DNA of 64,000 bases, taken from positions 62,001 through 126,000 of the forward strand of contig DASYBU010000056.1 in the NCBI GenBank assembly GCA_036500605.1, read 5' to 3'. This DNA comes from JAFALK01 sp036500605. GTDB taxonomy: Bacteria > Pseudomonadota > Gammaproteobacteria > Burkholderiales > Burkholderiaceae_C. Under the pieces are notes generated by a model. It saw nothing but the letters and a program-made list of their open reading frames with translations, did not search any database and was not told the origin of the DNA. Shown in pieces: positions 44,239 to 52,094 of the stretch; position 1 is the first letter of the stretch; each line of letters opens with the position of its first letter. The translations under genes and the position numbers were made by a program.

Positions 44239-44976
44239 ATGTTTGAGCCGCCCTTCGTTGCCGCTGATCGTTTCGAGGCCCAGCTGTCGAGCGAGGGCCA
44301 TGCCGTGGTCTCCGCGTCGACCGTGCAGCGCAGCTTTGGCGTGCATGCCGCTCCGCTGGCTTCGCTGGCCAGCTTCTGGAACGACCTCCCCCCCGACGAC
44401 TACCTGAAGGACGGCGGCCGCTACCGCTTCCGTCGCCACAGCTGCTTTGTGGCCGATGGCGATCAGCTCACCCAAGCGCCGCACCGCGCGCATTGGCAAC
44501 CGCTCGACTACAACGCGCTGCATGGCGGCATCGAGCGCATGTTCGCGCCGATCGCGCCCGAAGTCGCCGAGCATGAAAGCTGGCGTGCCTTGTTGCTCGG
44601 CCTGAGCGGCGTGGCCTCGCGCCTCAAGGGCCAACGCCCCTGGTTCATCGAGGCCCACCAGTTCCGCATCGACACCGCTTCCGGCATCGGCCGCCCGACG
44701 CCCGAAGGCGCACACCGTGATGGCGTGGATCTGGTCGCGGTCTTCCTGATCGATCGCCACGCCATCAAGGGCGGCGAGTCGCGCGTGTTCGAGGCGCAGG
44801 GGCCGAACGGTCAACGCTTCACGATGCACGAACCGTGGACGCTGCTGCTGCTCGACGATGCCCGCGTGATCCACGAGACCACGCCGATCCAGCCCGAAGG
44901 CGCCTCGCCCGAACACAGCGGGCATCGCGACACGCTGGTGGTCACCCTGCGCGGTGGCAACTTCCAAGGCCCCTGA
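44239..44976 (+). CDS. 2OG-Fe(II) dioxygenase (PF10014 family)
   Basis: 245 residues. Iron ligands are visible as AHRDG (H159, D161) and VIHETTP (H212), with a 2-oxoglutarate-binding Arg in GHRDTLVV (R230), 18 residues on. The pattern fits the 2OG-Fe_dioxy family that includes bacterial L-isoleucine hydroxylase. It therefore may hydroxylate a free amino acid or a related small molecule. It follows the 2Fe-2S reductase gene by 66 bases. Closest family comparison was by memory only. Confidence 0.8.
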   Translation: MFEPPFVAADRFEAQLSSEGHAVVSASTVQRSFGVHAAPLASLASFWNDLPPDDYLKDGGRYRFRRHSCFVADGDQLTQAPHRAHWQPLDYNALHGGIERMFAPIAPEVAEHESWRALLLGLSGVASRLKGQRPWFIEAHQFRIDTASGIGRPTPEGAHRDGVDLVAVFLIDRHAIKGGESRVFEAQGPNGQRFTMHEPWTLLLLDDARVIHETTPIQPEGASPEHSGHRDTLVVTLRGGNFQGP

Positions 44977-44999
44977 CAAAGCGCCTGAAGAGGCCGGCC

Positions 45000-45491
45000 T
45001 CAGAAGGCAAAGAGCCGGCGCTCGGGGTCGATCAAGGTCTCGGTGGTGCGCACCACCACGCCGTCCTTGAAGTGCACATTGAAGCGCAGCCAGTAGCCGT
45101 TGCTGGGCGGCGTGACGTTCCAGTCCCAGACGTCCTCGCCGCTGAGCCTGAAGAAAATCCGGGTCCGCTCATGACCGAGCAATCGCTCGACCTGCTCGAC
45201 GCTCATCCCCGGCTCGATCTTGGCGCGCTCGGCTGCCGCCAGGCCGTCCCGTGAACTGATCCAGTGGCCTTCGGCATCGAAGCGCAGCAGATAGCAATGC
45301 TCGCCAAAAGGCTGCTGGCCATATTCGAGGGTCTGGCCGCCGTCCGGCTCGGGCCAGATGCGCGTGGGCTGGCCGTAGAAGCCCTCGACCTGCGCCACCG
45401 TGCTGCGGCCGGCGATGAGGCGTTGATCCTGGACCGGCGTGGCACAGGCGGCCAGCAGGGACAGCAGAGCGAGAAGCAAGAGTCGGCGCAT
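45000..45491 (-). CDS. BamE/SmpA-like outer-membrane lipoprotein
   Basis: 163 residues. The lipobox LLAACATP directs lipidation at the Cys near residue 16. Two BamE-like repeats can be seen: LIAGRSTVAQVEGFYGQPTR and IEPGMSVEQVERLLGHERTR. Each has the signature G-S-V-x-Q-V-x-x-x-x-G. It ends in RLFAF. It is not the canonical single-domain BamE (about 110-160), so it may be a paralogue. It is convergent with the 2OG gene. Confidence 0.8.
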   Translation of the reverse strand: MRRLLLLALLSLLAACATPVQDQRLIAGRSTVAQVEGFYGQPTRIWPEPDGGQTLEYGQQPFGEHCYLLRFDAEGHWISSRDGLAAAERAKIEPGMSVEQVERLLGHERTRIFFRLSGEDVWDWNVTPPSNGYWLRFNVHFKDGVVVRTTETLIDPERRLFAF

Positions 45492-45596
45492 GACTGCAGT
45501 ATCCGTTCAAGCGATATTCGGCGGCCATGAACGTATCAATGCCATCCACGCATGACCCCATGCGATCCGCACAAACACCGACGGGAGGGCCTTCCC

Positions 45597-45630
45597 TATA
45601 CTCCCGGCTGCGGCAGCCACAAGCTGCCGC
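45597..45630 (+). promoter_or_regulatory. Putative dehydrogenase promoter with 5'-terminal hairpin
   Basis: TATACT (45597-45602) is a consensus-like -10 hexamer; RNA would start about 45609-45610. The first bases, GCGGCAG-CCACAAG-CTGCCGC (45610-45630), form a perfect 7-bp stem with a 7-base loop, 34 bases before the start codon. No good -35 is visible. Confidence 0.4.
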
Positions 45631-45663
45631 TCCTTATTTCAACCCCGCATCACGAGTGCCCGC

Positions 45664-46776
45664 ATGAACGCAATGACTGATCTCGCCCGAGCCATCGCCC
45701 AAGACCCGAGCCTGCAGAACACCCTGCCCTCCTCGCTCTTCGGCCTTCCCGACCAAGCCCCGCACGAACGTGTGCTGCTGGCCGCCGACGAACAGACCGG
45801 CCTGAAGGCCATCATTGCCGTGCACAGCACCGCCCGCGGCCCCGCTTTCGGCGGCTGCCGCTTCTGGCAATACGACAACGAACTGGCCGCGCTGAATGAC
45901 GCGCTGCGCCTCTCGCAAGGCATGAGCCTGAAAAACGCGCTGGCCGACCTGCCCTTCGGCGGCGGCAAGGCCGTGATCCTCAAGCCCGCCCAGATCAAGG
46001 ACCGCGAGGCGCTGTTCGCGGCCTTCGGCCGAGCCGTGCAGTCGCTGGAAGGCGCGTACATCACCGCTGAAGACGTCGGCACCAGTACGGCCGACATGCT
46101 CGGCATGCAGAAAGTAACGCAGTACGTCAGCGGCATCCCGCGCGAAGGCAGCTTCGGCGGCGACCCGAGCCCCTTCACCGCCCACGGCGTGTTCGTCTCG
46201 ATCCAGGCCGGCGTGCGCCACGTGCTGGGCCGTGATTCGCTCGAAGGCGTGCGCGTGGCCCTGCAGGGCCTGGGTGCGGTCGGCTGGCACCTGGCCGAGT
46301 TCCTGCACAACGCCGGCGCGAAGCTGGTCGTGGCTGACGTTGACGCAGGCAAGGTCGCGCGGGCTCAAGGACAGTTCGGCGCGCTGGCAGTCGGCGTGCA
46401 CGAGATCCTGGCGGCCGATGTCGATGTGCTGGCGCCTTGCGCGCTGGGCGCCTCGATCAACACGCAGACCGTCCCCGGCCTGCGCGCCCGCATCGTCTGC
46501 GGCGCGGCCAACAACCAGCTCGCCACGGCGGCCGATGGCGATGCCCTGCACGCTCGCAGCATCGTCTATCTGCCCGACTACCTGGTCAACGCCGGCGGCA
46601 TCATCAGCGTGGCGCGCGAATTCCGTGGCGAGGGCGAACAGAACGCCGTCATGGCCGAAGTGGGCCGCATTGCCGATCGCGTGAGCGAACTGCTGGAGCG
46701 CGCCAAGGCCGGCGACACGACACCGGCCCGCGCCGCCGACGAATGGGCCAGCTCAAAGCTGGTTCGCCCGGTCTGA
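45664..46776 (+). CDS. Glu/Leu/Phe/Val dehydrogenase (leucine-dehydrogenase type)
   Basis: 370 residues; an alternative ATG is 9 bases downstream. NAD-dependent oxidative deamination of a branched-chain or aromatic amino acid. Catalytic Lys positions are visible as GMSLKNALADLPFGGGKAVI (K90, K102). The Rossmann domain is at about 190-330 (VALQGLGAVGWHLAEFL). The length and GGGKAVI motif favour Leu/Val/Phe dehydrogenase over glutamate dehydrogenase (about 450). It precedes a Bug-type binding protein gene; livHMGF lies beyond. Confidence 0.93.
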   Translation: MNAMTDLARAIAQDPSLQNTLPSSLFGLPDQAPHERVLLAADEQTGLKAIIAVHSTARGPAFGGCRFWQYDNELAALNDALRLSQGMSLKNALADLPFGGGKAVILKPAQIKDREALFAAFGRAVQSLEGAYITAEDVGTSTADMLGMQKVTQYVSGIPREGSFGGDPSPFTAHGVFVSIQAGVRHVLGRDSLEGVRVALQGLGAVGWHLAEFLHNAGAKLVVADVDAGKVARAQGQFGALAVGVHEILAADVDVLAPCALGASINTQTVPGLRARIVCGAANNQLATAADGDALHARSIVYLPDYLVNAGGIISVAREFRGEGEQNAVMAEVGRIADRVSELLERAKAGDTTPARAADEWASSKLVRPV

Positions 46777-46831
46777 TCTGAGGCAAATCCCGATCTCGAA
46801 CCTGTCGCGAGGCTGATAGGCTTCGCCACAT

Positions 46832-47857
46832 ATGAGTCGATCGAGTTCCCTGAGCCGCCGCGGCCTGATTGCAGGCGCGGCTGGCAGCCTTGCCTCCCTG
46901 GCCCCCTTTGCCCCCTCGGCATCAGCCCAGCCGTTACCGACATCGGCGCGCGGCATCCGGTTGGTCGTGCCATTTGCCCCCGGTGGCGTGCTTGACGCGC
47001 TGGCGCGCATCCTGGCCGAGCCGGCGCAGGATCGCCTGGGGCCCGTCTACATCGACAACATCGCCGGCCTGCGTGGCAGCACGGGCAGCGCCTTCGTGGC
47101 CAAGGCCGAGCCCGATGGCATGACGCTGTTGATGGGTTCGGTGATCACGCAGTCGATCAATCCATCCATCGCCGAGGGGCGCCTGTACGACCCGACGCGT
47201 GACTTCACGCCCGTGGCCCTGCTGGCCCGCTTGGCCGACGTGCTCGTGGTCAATGCAGAAACCGCCAAGCGGCTGGGCATCAACAGCGTCGCGGATCTGG
47301 TCAACCATGCGCGGCAGCATCCTGGCCGCCTGACTTTTGCTTCCGTGGGCATGGGCACGACAAGCCACCTGGCCGCCGAGCTCTTCAAGGAACGCACGGG
47401 CACGCAGGTCAATCACCAGGCGTATGCCGGCCTCAATGCCGCCCTGTATTCGCTGGCGATGGGTGAGGTGGACTTCAGCTTCCAGAATCTCTCCAGCACC
47501 TATACCGACATCCGCAGCGGCAAGCTCAAGGCGCTGGCAGTGAGCACGCTGTGGCGCAGCAGTGAACTGCCCGATGTGCCGACGCTGAACGAGATCGGCG
47601 CGCCGCTCGGCCTGGCGGGGTTTGACGTGGGCATCTGGTTCGGCCTCTTCGCGCCACCGAAGATGTCGCGCGAGCTCACACTCAAGCTCAATGCCGCCTT
47701 CGTCGATGTGATGTCGCTGCCCGGTGTACGGGAGAAGCTGCGGGCCCTGAAGGCCGAGCCTTCGCCGAGCACGCCGGAGCAGTTGGCGGCCTTGGTCAAG
47801 ACCGATCTGGCTCGCTACAAGCCGCTGGTGCAGCGTTCCAAAGCCCGTCTGGAATAG
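46832..47857 (+). CDS. Bug/TctC-family tripartite tricarboxylate transporter binding protein
   Basis: 341 residues. The signal region MSRSSSLSRRGLIAGAAG contains a twin-arginine-like SRRGLIAG, then a hydrophobic stretch ending PSASA. The mature protein carries the Bug family sequence IRLVVPFAPGGVLDALAR and DNIAGLRGSTGSAFVAKAEPDG, YTDIRSGKLKALAVST. These proteins bind carboxylates or amino acids in the periplasm. No TctA/TctB genes are adjacent; orphan Bug genes are abundant in Burkholderiales. It is convergent with livF. Confidence 0.92.
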   Translation: MSRSSSLSRRGLIAGAAGSLASLAPFAPSASAQPLPTSARGIRLVVPFAPGGVLDALARILAEPAQDRLGPVYIDNIAGLRGSTGSAFVAKAEPDGMTLLMGSVITQSINPSIAEGRLYDPTRDFTPVALLARLADVLVVNAETAKRLGINSVADLVNHARQHPGRLTFASVGMGTTSHLAAELFKERTGTQVNHQAYAGLNAALYSLAMGEVDFSFQNLSSTYTDIRSGKLKALAVSTLWRSSELPDVPTLNEIGAPLGLAGFDVGIWFGLFAPPKMSRELTLKLNAAFVDVMSLPGVREKLRALKAEPSPSTPEQLAALVKTDLARYKPLVQRSKARLE

Positions 47858-47890
47858 GCGTTAGCTGCGCGGGGTCGTGATCAGCTGCGC

Positions 47891-48613
47891 TTATTCGCCG
47901 AGGTAGGCCGCGCGCACCTTCGGGTCCGACAGCAGATCAGCGCCCACGCCGCTCATCGTGATCTCGCCCGACTCCATCACGTAGCCACGATTGGCCAGAC
48001 TCAGCGCACGGCTCGCGTTCTGCTCCACAAGCAGCACGGTCACGCCCTGCTGGTGGATGTCGTTCACGACCTCGAAGATCTTGTCGACCATGATCGGCGA
48101 GAGGCCCATCGAGGGCTCATCCAGCAGCAGCAGCTTGGGCCGGGCCATCAGCGCGCGGCCCATTGCCAGCATCTGCTGTTCGCCGCCCGACATGGTGCCG
48201 GCCAGTTGATCCTTGCGCTCCTTCAAGCGCGGGAAGATGCCGAAGATGCGCTCGAGGTCGCTCTGCACCTCGGCATCCTTGCGCACATAAGCGCCCATCA
48301 GCAGGTTCTCGGTGATGGTCATGCGCGTGAAGGTGCCGCGCCCTTCGGGCACCATCACGAGGCCTTGCTTGACCAGGTCCCAGGCGCCGCGGCCCTTGAT
48401 CGATTGGCCCATCAGCTGGATCTCACCGGCCGCGGCCGGCTGCAAGCCGGTGATCGCCTTCAAGGTGGTGGATTTGCCCGCGCCATTGGCGCCGATCAGA
48501 CTGACCAGCTCGCCCTGACGCACTTCGAGGCTCACGCCCTTGACGGCCTGGATGCCGCCGTAGGCAACTTTGAGATCGGTGATCTTCAGCAGAATTTCGG
48601 AGTTAGCAGCCAT
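47891..48613 (-). CDS. livF: Branched-chain amino acid ABC transporter ATPase LivF-type
   Basis: 240 residues. Walker A GANGAGKSTTLK, signature motif MSGGEQQMLAMGRALM, Walker B LLLLDEPSMGLS. It closes the livH-M-G-F order and is shorter than LivG, as usual. It powers uptake of branched-chain amino acids or related substrates at the inner membrane. It begins 1 base after livG ends. Confidence 0.94.
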   Translation of the reverse strand: MAANSEILLKITDLKVAYGGIQAVKGVSLEVRQGELVSLIGANGAGKSTTLKAITGLQPAAAGEIQLMGQSIKGRGAWDLVKQGLVMVPEGRGTFTRMTITENLLMGAYVRKDAEVQSDLERIFGIFPRLKERKDQLAGTMSGGEQQMLAMGRALMARPKLLLLDEPSMGLSPIMVDKIFEVVNDIHQQGVTVLLVEQNASRALSLANRGYVMESGEITMSGVGADLLSDPKVRAAYLGE

Positions 48614-48614
48614 C

Positions 48615-49397
48615 TCAGTTCGTGGTGTGGCTGGCGCCGAGGTAGGCCTCGATCACCTGCGCATTGTTCTGGACCTCGGCCGGCGTGCCTTCGGCAATCT
48701 GCTTGCCGTAGTCGAGCACGGTGACCCGGTCGCACAGGCCCATCACCAGCTTCACATCATGTTCGATCAGCAGGATGGTGCGGCCGTCCTTGCGGATGCG
48801 GTCGATCAGCTCGCGCAGCACCAGCTTCTCGGTTGCGTTCATGCCGGCGGCCGGCTCATCGAGCGCGATCAGCTTGGGCTCGGTGGCCAGCGCACGGGCG
48901 ATTTCGAGCCGGCGCTGGTCGCCATAGCTCAGCGTGCGAGCCTTGTAGTCGGCGTACTGGCCGATGCCCACGTACTCCAGCAGTTCGCGCGAACGCGCCG
49001 CGATGGCTGCTTCCTCGGCCTTGAAAGCCGGCGTGCGCAGCACCGCGCCGATCAGGCCGGACTTGGTGCGGACATGCCGGCCCACCATCACGTTCTCAAG
49101 CGCCGTCATGTCGGCGAACAGGCGGATGTTCTGGAAGGTGCGAGCGATGCCCGCCTGTGCCACCTGGTGCACGGCCTGCGGCGCATACGGCACACCACCC
49201 AGCGTGAACTGGCCGGCATCGGGCGTGTAGAGGCCGGTGATCACATTGAAGAACGTCGTCTTGCCCGCGCCGTTCGGGCCGATCAGGCCGTAGACCTGGC
49301 CGGCGCGAATCTGCATGCCGACTTCAGAAAGCGCCTGCAAGCCGCCGAAGCGCTTGGAGACGCCGCGCACATCGAGCGCAAACTCCGCCGCGCTCAT
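48615..49397 (-). CDS. livG: Branched-chain amino acid ABC transporter ATPase LivG-type
   Basis: 260 residues from the ATG at 49395-49397. Walker A GPNGAGKTTFFN, signature LSYGDQRRLEIARAL and Walker B KLIALDEPAAGMN, a LivG pattern. The C-terminus has the family's extra segment VMGLCDRVTVLDYGKQIAEGTPAEVQNN. Its start overlaps the livM stop by 4 bases, so it is translationally coupled. Confidence 0.95.
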   Translation of the reverse strand: MSAAEFALDVRGVSKRFGGLQALSEVGMQIRAGQVYGLIGPNGAGKTTFFNVITGLYTPDAGQFTLGGVPYAPQAVHQVAQAGIARTFQNIRLFADMTALENVMVGRHVRTKSGLIGAVLRTPAFKAEEAAIAARSRELLEYVGIGQYADYKARTLSYGDQRRLEIARALATEPKLIALDEPAAGMNATEKLVLRELIDRIRKDGRTILLIEHDVKLVMGLCDRVTVLDYGKQIAEGTPAEVQNNAQVIEAYLGASHTTN

Positions 49398-50491
49398 TTG
49401 ACGCTCCCGGGGTTGACGCTCGTCGGCGCATTCTTGCCATGCGCCGGTGCGGGCCAAAGCCCGCGCGGCCGCACCAGCATCACGCCGATCATGGCCAGCG
49501 CCACCAGCAACTGGCGCAGGATGGCGGCATCAATCCGGCCGCCGGTCATGTCCTGCAGATCGGGCGCCACATAGCGCAGCACTTCCGGCAGCGCCGAGAG
49601 CAGCAGCGCGCCGAGGATCACGCCGGGAATGTGGCCGAGGCCGCCGAGCACCACCATCGCCACGATCATGATCGACTCTTGCAGGCTGAAGGACTCGGGG
49701 CTCACAAAGCCCTGGAACGACGCGAACAGCGTGCCCGCCACGCCGCCGAAGGTAGCGCCCATGCCGAAGGCCAGCAGCTTCATGTTGCGGGTGTTGATGC
49801 CCATCGCCTTGGCGGCGATCTCGTCCTCGCGGATCGCCATCCAGGCACGGCCGATGCGCGAGTTCTCAAGGCGATAGCAGATCAGCACGCTCACGACCAC
49901 GAGCGCGAGGAAGAAGTAGTAGTACAGCGTGACCGAAGGCAGCTCGAAGCCGAACACATGCAGGCTCTGGCCGAGGTCCACGCCGAAGATGTGGACAGAA
50001 TCAATCTGGCCGATGCCGCGCGGCCCGTTGGTGAGGTTCAGCGGCGCGTCTTCAAGGTTGTTCAGAAAGACTCGGACGATCTCGCCAAAACCAAGCGTGA
50101 CGATGGCCAGGTAATCACCGCGCAGCTTGAGCGTGGGAGTGCCCAACAGGACGCCAAAGAGGGCCGCCACTGCCGCACCCACCGGGATCACCACCCACAC
50201 CGGCACATGCAGGCCGCCCGCAAAATGCGCCGCAAAGAAATCAAAGTTCTGCGGCAACTGCTGACTGCAGAGCAGCGCGAACACATACGCGCCGACGCCA
50301 TAGAACGCGACGTAGCCCAGGTCCAGCAGGCCGGCATAGCCGACCACGATATTCAGACCGAGGGCCAGCAACACGTACAGCAGCGCCAGGTCAATGATGC
50401 GCACCGGCCCGTTGCCCAGCTGCTGCACGAACAGCGGCACGGCCAGCAGCAGCACGGCCGAGACGAGAAAGACACCTAACTTCTTGTTCAT
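49394..50491 (-). CDS. livM: Branched-chain amino acid ABC transporter permease LivM-type
   Basis: 365 residues with about ten transmembrane helices. The family EAA-like loop is visible in GRAWMAIREDEIAAKAMGIN, and the membrane pattern VGYAGLLDLGYVAFYGVGAY is typical of LivM. It forms the permease heterodimer with LivH. It begins 10 bases after livH ends. Confidence 0.95.
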   Translation of the reverse strand: MNKKLGVFLVSAVLLLAVPLFVQQLGNGPVRIIDLALLYVLLALGLNIVVGYAGLLDLGYVAFYGVGAYVFALLCSQQLPQNFDFFAAHFAGGLHVPVWVVIPVGAAVAALFGVLLGTPTLKLRGDYLAIVTLGFGEIVRVFLNNLEDAPLNLTNGPRGIGQIDSVHIFGVDLGQSLHVFGFELPSVTLYYYFFLALVVVSVLICYRLENSRIGRAWMAIREDEIAAKAMGINTRNMKLLAFGMGATFGGVAGTLFASFQGFVSPESFSLQESIMIVAMVVLGGLGHIPGVILGALLLSALPEVLRYVAPDLQDMTGGRIDAAILRQLLVALAMIGVMLVRPRGLWPAPAHGKNAPTSVNPGSVK

Positions 50492-50501
50492 GCGCAGTTC
50501 C

Positions 50502-51431
50502 TCAAGCGCGATCAGCGACGCGTTCGCCGAGCAAGCCCGAAGGCCGCAGCGTCAGCACCAGGATCAGCGAGACGAAGGCAAAGATGTCGACATACTGGCT
50601 GCCGAACACATCGCCGGTCAGATCGCCCAGATAGCCGGCGCCAAACGACTCGATTAGGCCCAGCAGCACGCCGCCCACCATCGCGCCCGGCAGATTGCCG
50701 ATGCCGCCGAGCACCGCGGCCGTGAAGGCCTTGAGCCCCGGCATGAAGCCCATCGTGTGCTGCACGGTGCCGTAGTTCGCGGCCCACATCACACCGGCCA
50801 GCGCGGCCAGCACGGCGCCGATCACAAAGGTGGTGGAGATGATGAAGTCGGGCTTGACGCCCATCAGGCCGGCCACGCGCGGATTCTCGGCCGTGGCGCG
50901 CATTGCGCGGCCGAGCTTGGTGCGGTGAACGAGCCACATCAGTGCGGCCAGCACCGCCACGGTCGTGCCCAGGATCAGCAATTGCGTGACCGTGATCACC
51001 GCGCCGCCCACTTCGATCGGGTCGGCCGGCAGCAAGGACGGGTAGGCCTTGGGGTTGGGCGTCCAGATGATCATCGCCAGCGTCTGCAGCAGCAGCGACA
51101 TGCCCATCGCGGTGATCAGCGGCGCGAGGCGCGGCGCGTTGCGCAAGGGGCGATACGCGATCTTCTCGACCACGAAGTTCAGCACCGCACACACCACGAT
51201 GGCGCACAGCAGGCCGACCAGGAGCAAGCCCCAACCGGGCAGGGGCACGCCTTTGTCCTGCATGAAGTTGATGACGCTCCAGCTGGTCAGGCCGCCGACC
51301 ATCAGGATTTCGCCATGAGCGAAATTGATCAGGTTGATGATGCCGTAGACCATCGTGTAGCCCAGGGCCACCAGGGCGTACATGCTGCCCAGCACCAATC
51401 CATTGATCAGTTGTTGAAGAAGAATATCCAT
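50502..51431 (-). CDS. livH: Branched-chain amino acid ABC transporter permease LivH-type
   Basis: 309 residues with about eight transmembrane helices, including LVLGSMYALVALGYTMVYGI and NLINFAHGEILMVGG, both LivH hallmarks, and the cytoplasmic loop LGRAMRATAENPRVAGLMGV. It is first in livH-M-G-F. No periplasmic LivJ/K-type binding protein lies in the cluster; it must be elsewhere. A hairpin with a T8 tract lies 38-68 bases upstream of its start. Confidence 0.95.
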   Translation of the reverse strand: MDILLQQLINGLVLGSMYALVALGYTMVYGIINLINFAHGEILMVGGLTSWSVINFMQDKGVPLPGWGLLLVGLLCAIVVCAVLNFVVEKIAYRPLRNAPRLAPLITAMGMSLLLQTLAMIIWTPNPKAYPSLLPADPIEVGGAVITVTQLLILGTTVAVLAALMWLVHRTKLGRAMRATAENPRVAGLMGVKPDFIISTTFVIGAVLAALAGVMWAANYGTVQHTMGFMPGLKAFTAAVLGGIGNLPGAMVGGVLLGLIESFGAGYLGDLTGDVFGSQYVDIFAFVSLILVLTLRPSGLLGERVADRA

Positions 51432-51469
51432 CTCAAAAGCTCCCCGAGATCTGTTACGGCTACTTCAGC

Positions 51470-51557
51470 AAAAAAAATGCCCGCCACTGCAGACGGGCCT
51501 TCTCGGTGTCGAGGCTTGGGCAAGATTCTAGAAGTGCGTTTGGACACGTCCCGTCAA
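51470..51557 (-). promoter_or_regulatory. livH promoter-like boxes and leader terminator hairpin (possible attenuator)
   Basis: On the minus strand TTGACG (51557-51552) and TAGAAT (51530-51525) resemble -35 and -10 hexamers, but the spacing of 21 is long. Downstream, GCCCG (51498-51494) and CGGGC (51483-51479) form a hairpin followed by eight T (51477-51470), a terminator-like form 38 bases before livH. It may instead end the upstream hypothetical gene's transcript. Confidence 0.45.
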
Positions 51558-51597
51558 TGGATACCCCTAGCAAAACCGGCCGATCCCTAGTTCATGG

Positions 51598-52068
51598 CTA
51601 CTGCAGATAGCCGCGCAAGTGAAGGAAGTGATAGGCCAGCGCAACCAAGGCCGCAATCGCCAGGCAAATGATTGCCTTGCGCCACGTCGAGATCTTGAAG
51701 CCGAACATCTTGCTGCTCGCCTCCAGCGCGGCCCATGCGCCACCGCCGGCGGAGACCGCGATCAACAGCAGCTTGGTCGGCTCGGCACGGATGAATTCAA
51801 GCGCGGCCTGAGCTGCGGCCGATGCATGCTGCTCCGACACGCCGTTGTGGAGCATCAGCTTGGTCAGGTCGTCGACGCCCGCGGTATTGCTGGCCTGGAA
51901 GCCATGCCACGCCAGCTTGGCCGTGCCGCCGGCCGTCACGCCTTGGAGGACGCTCTCCAGGCTGCTGGTGGGCGCCACGTAATGTTCAAGTTGCACGGGC
52001 TGCGCAGCCATCACCTTGAGTGAGTTGCGGACCATCGTGCCCTCGATCTGAACCGTGCCGATCCTCAT
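51598..52068 (-). CDS. Small tail-anchored-like membrane protein of unknown function
   Basis: 156 residues from the ATG at 52066-52068, with a strong GAGGAGG Shine-Dalgarno 8 bases upstream. I recognise no domain. The body is mixed alpha/beta (QLEHYVAPTSSLESVLQGV, GFQASNTAGVDDLTKLMLHN). A Gly-rich stretch and one C-terminal hydrophobic helix (AIICLAIAALVALAYHFLHL) follow, so it may be tail-anchored. It lies 26 bases downstream of rarA on the same strand and might be the last gene of that transcript. Confidence 0.6.
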   Translation of the reverse strand: MRIGTVQIEGTMVRNSLKVMAAQPVQLEHYVAPTSSLESVLQGVTAGGTAKLAWHGFQASNTAGVDDLTKLMLHNGVSEQHASAAAQAALEFIRAEPTKLLLIAVSAGGGAWAALEASSKMFGFKISTWRKAIICLAIAALVALAYHFLHLRGYLQ

Positions 52069-52094
52069 GATGCCCCTCCTCAGCCGCACAAGTG

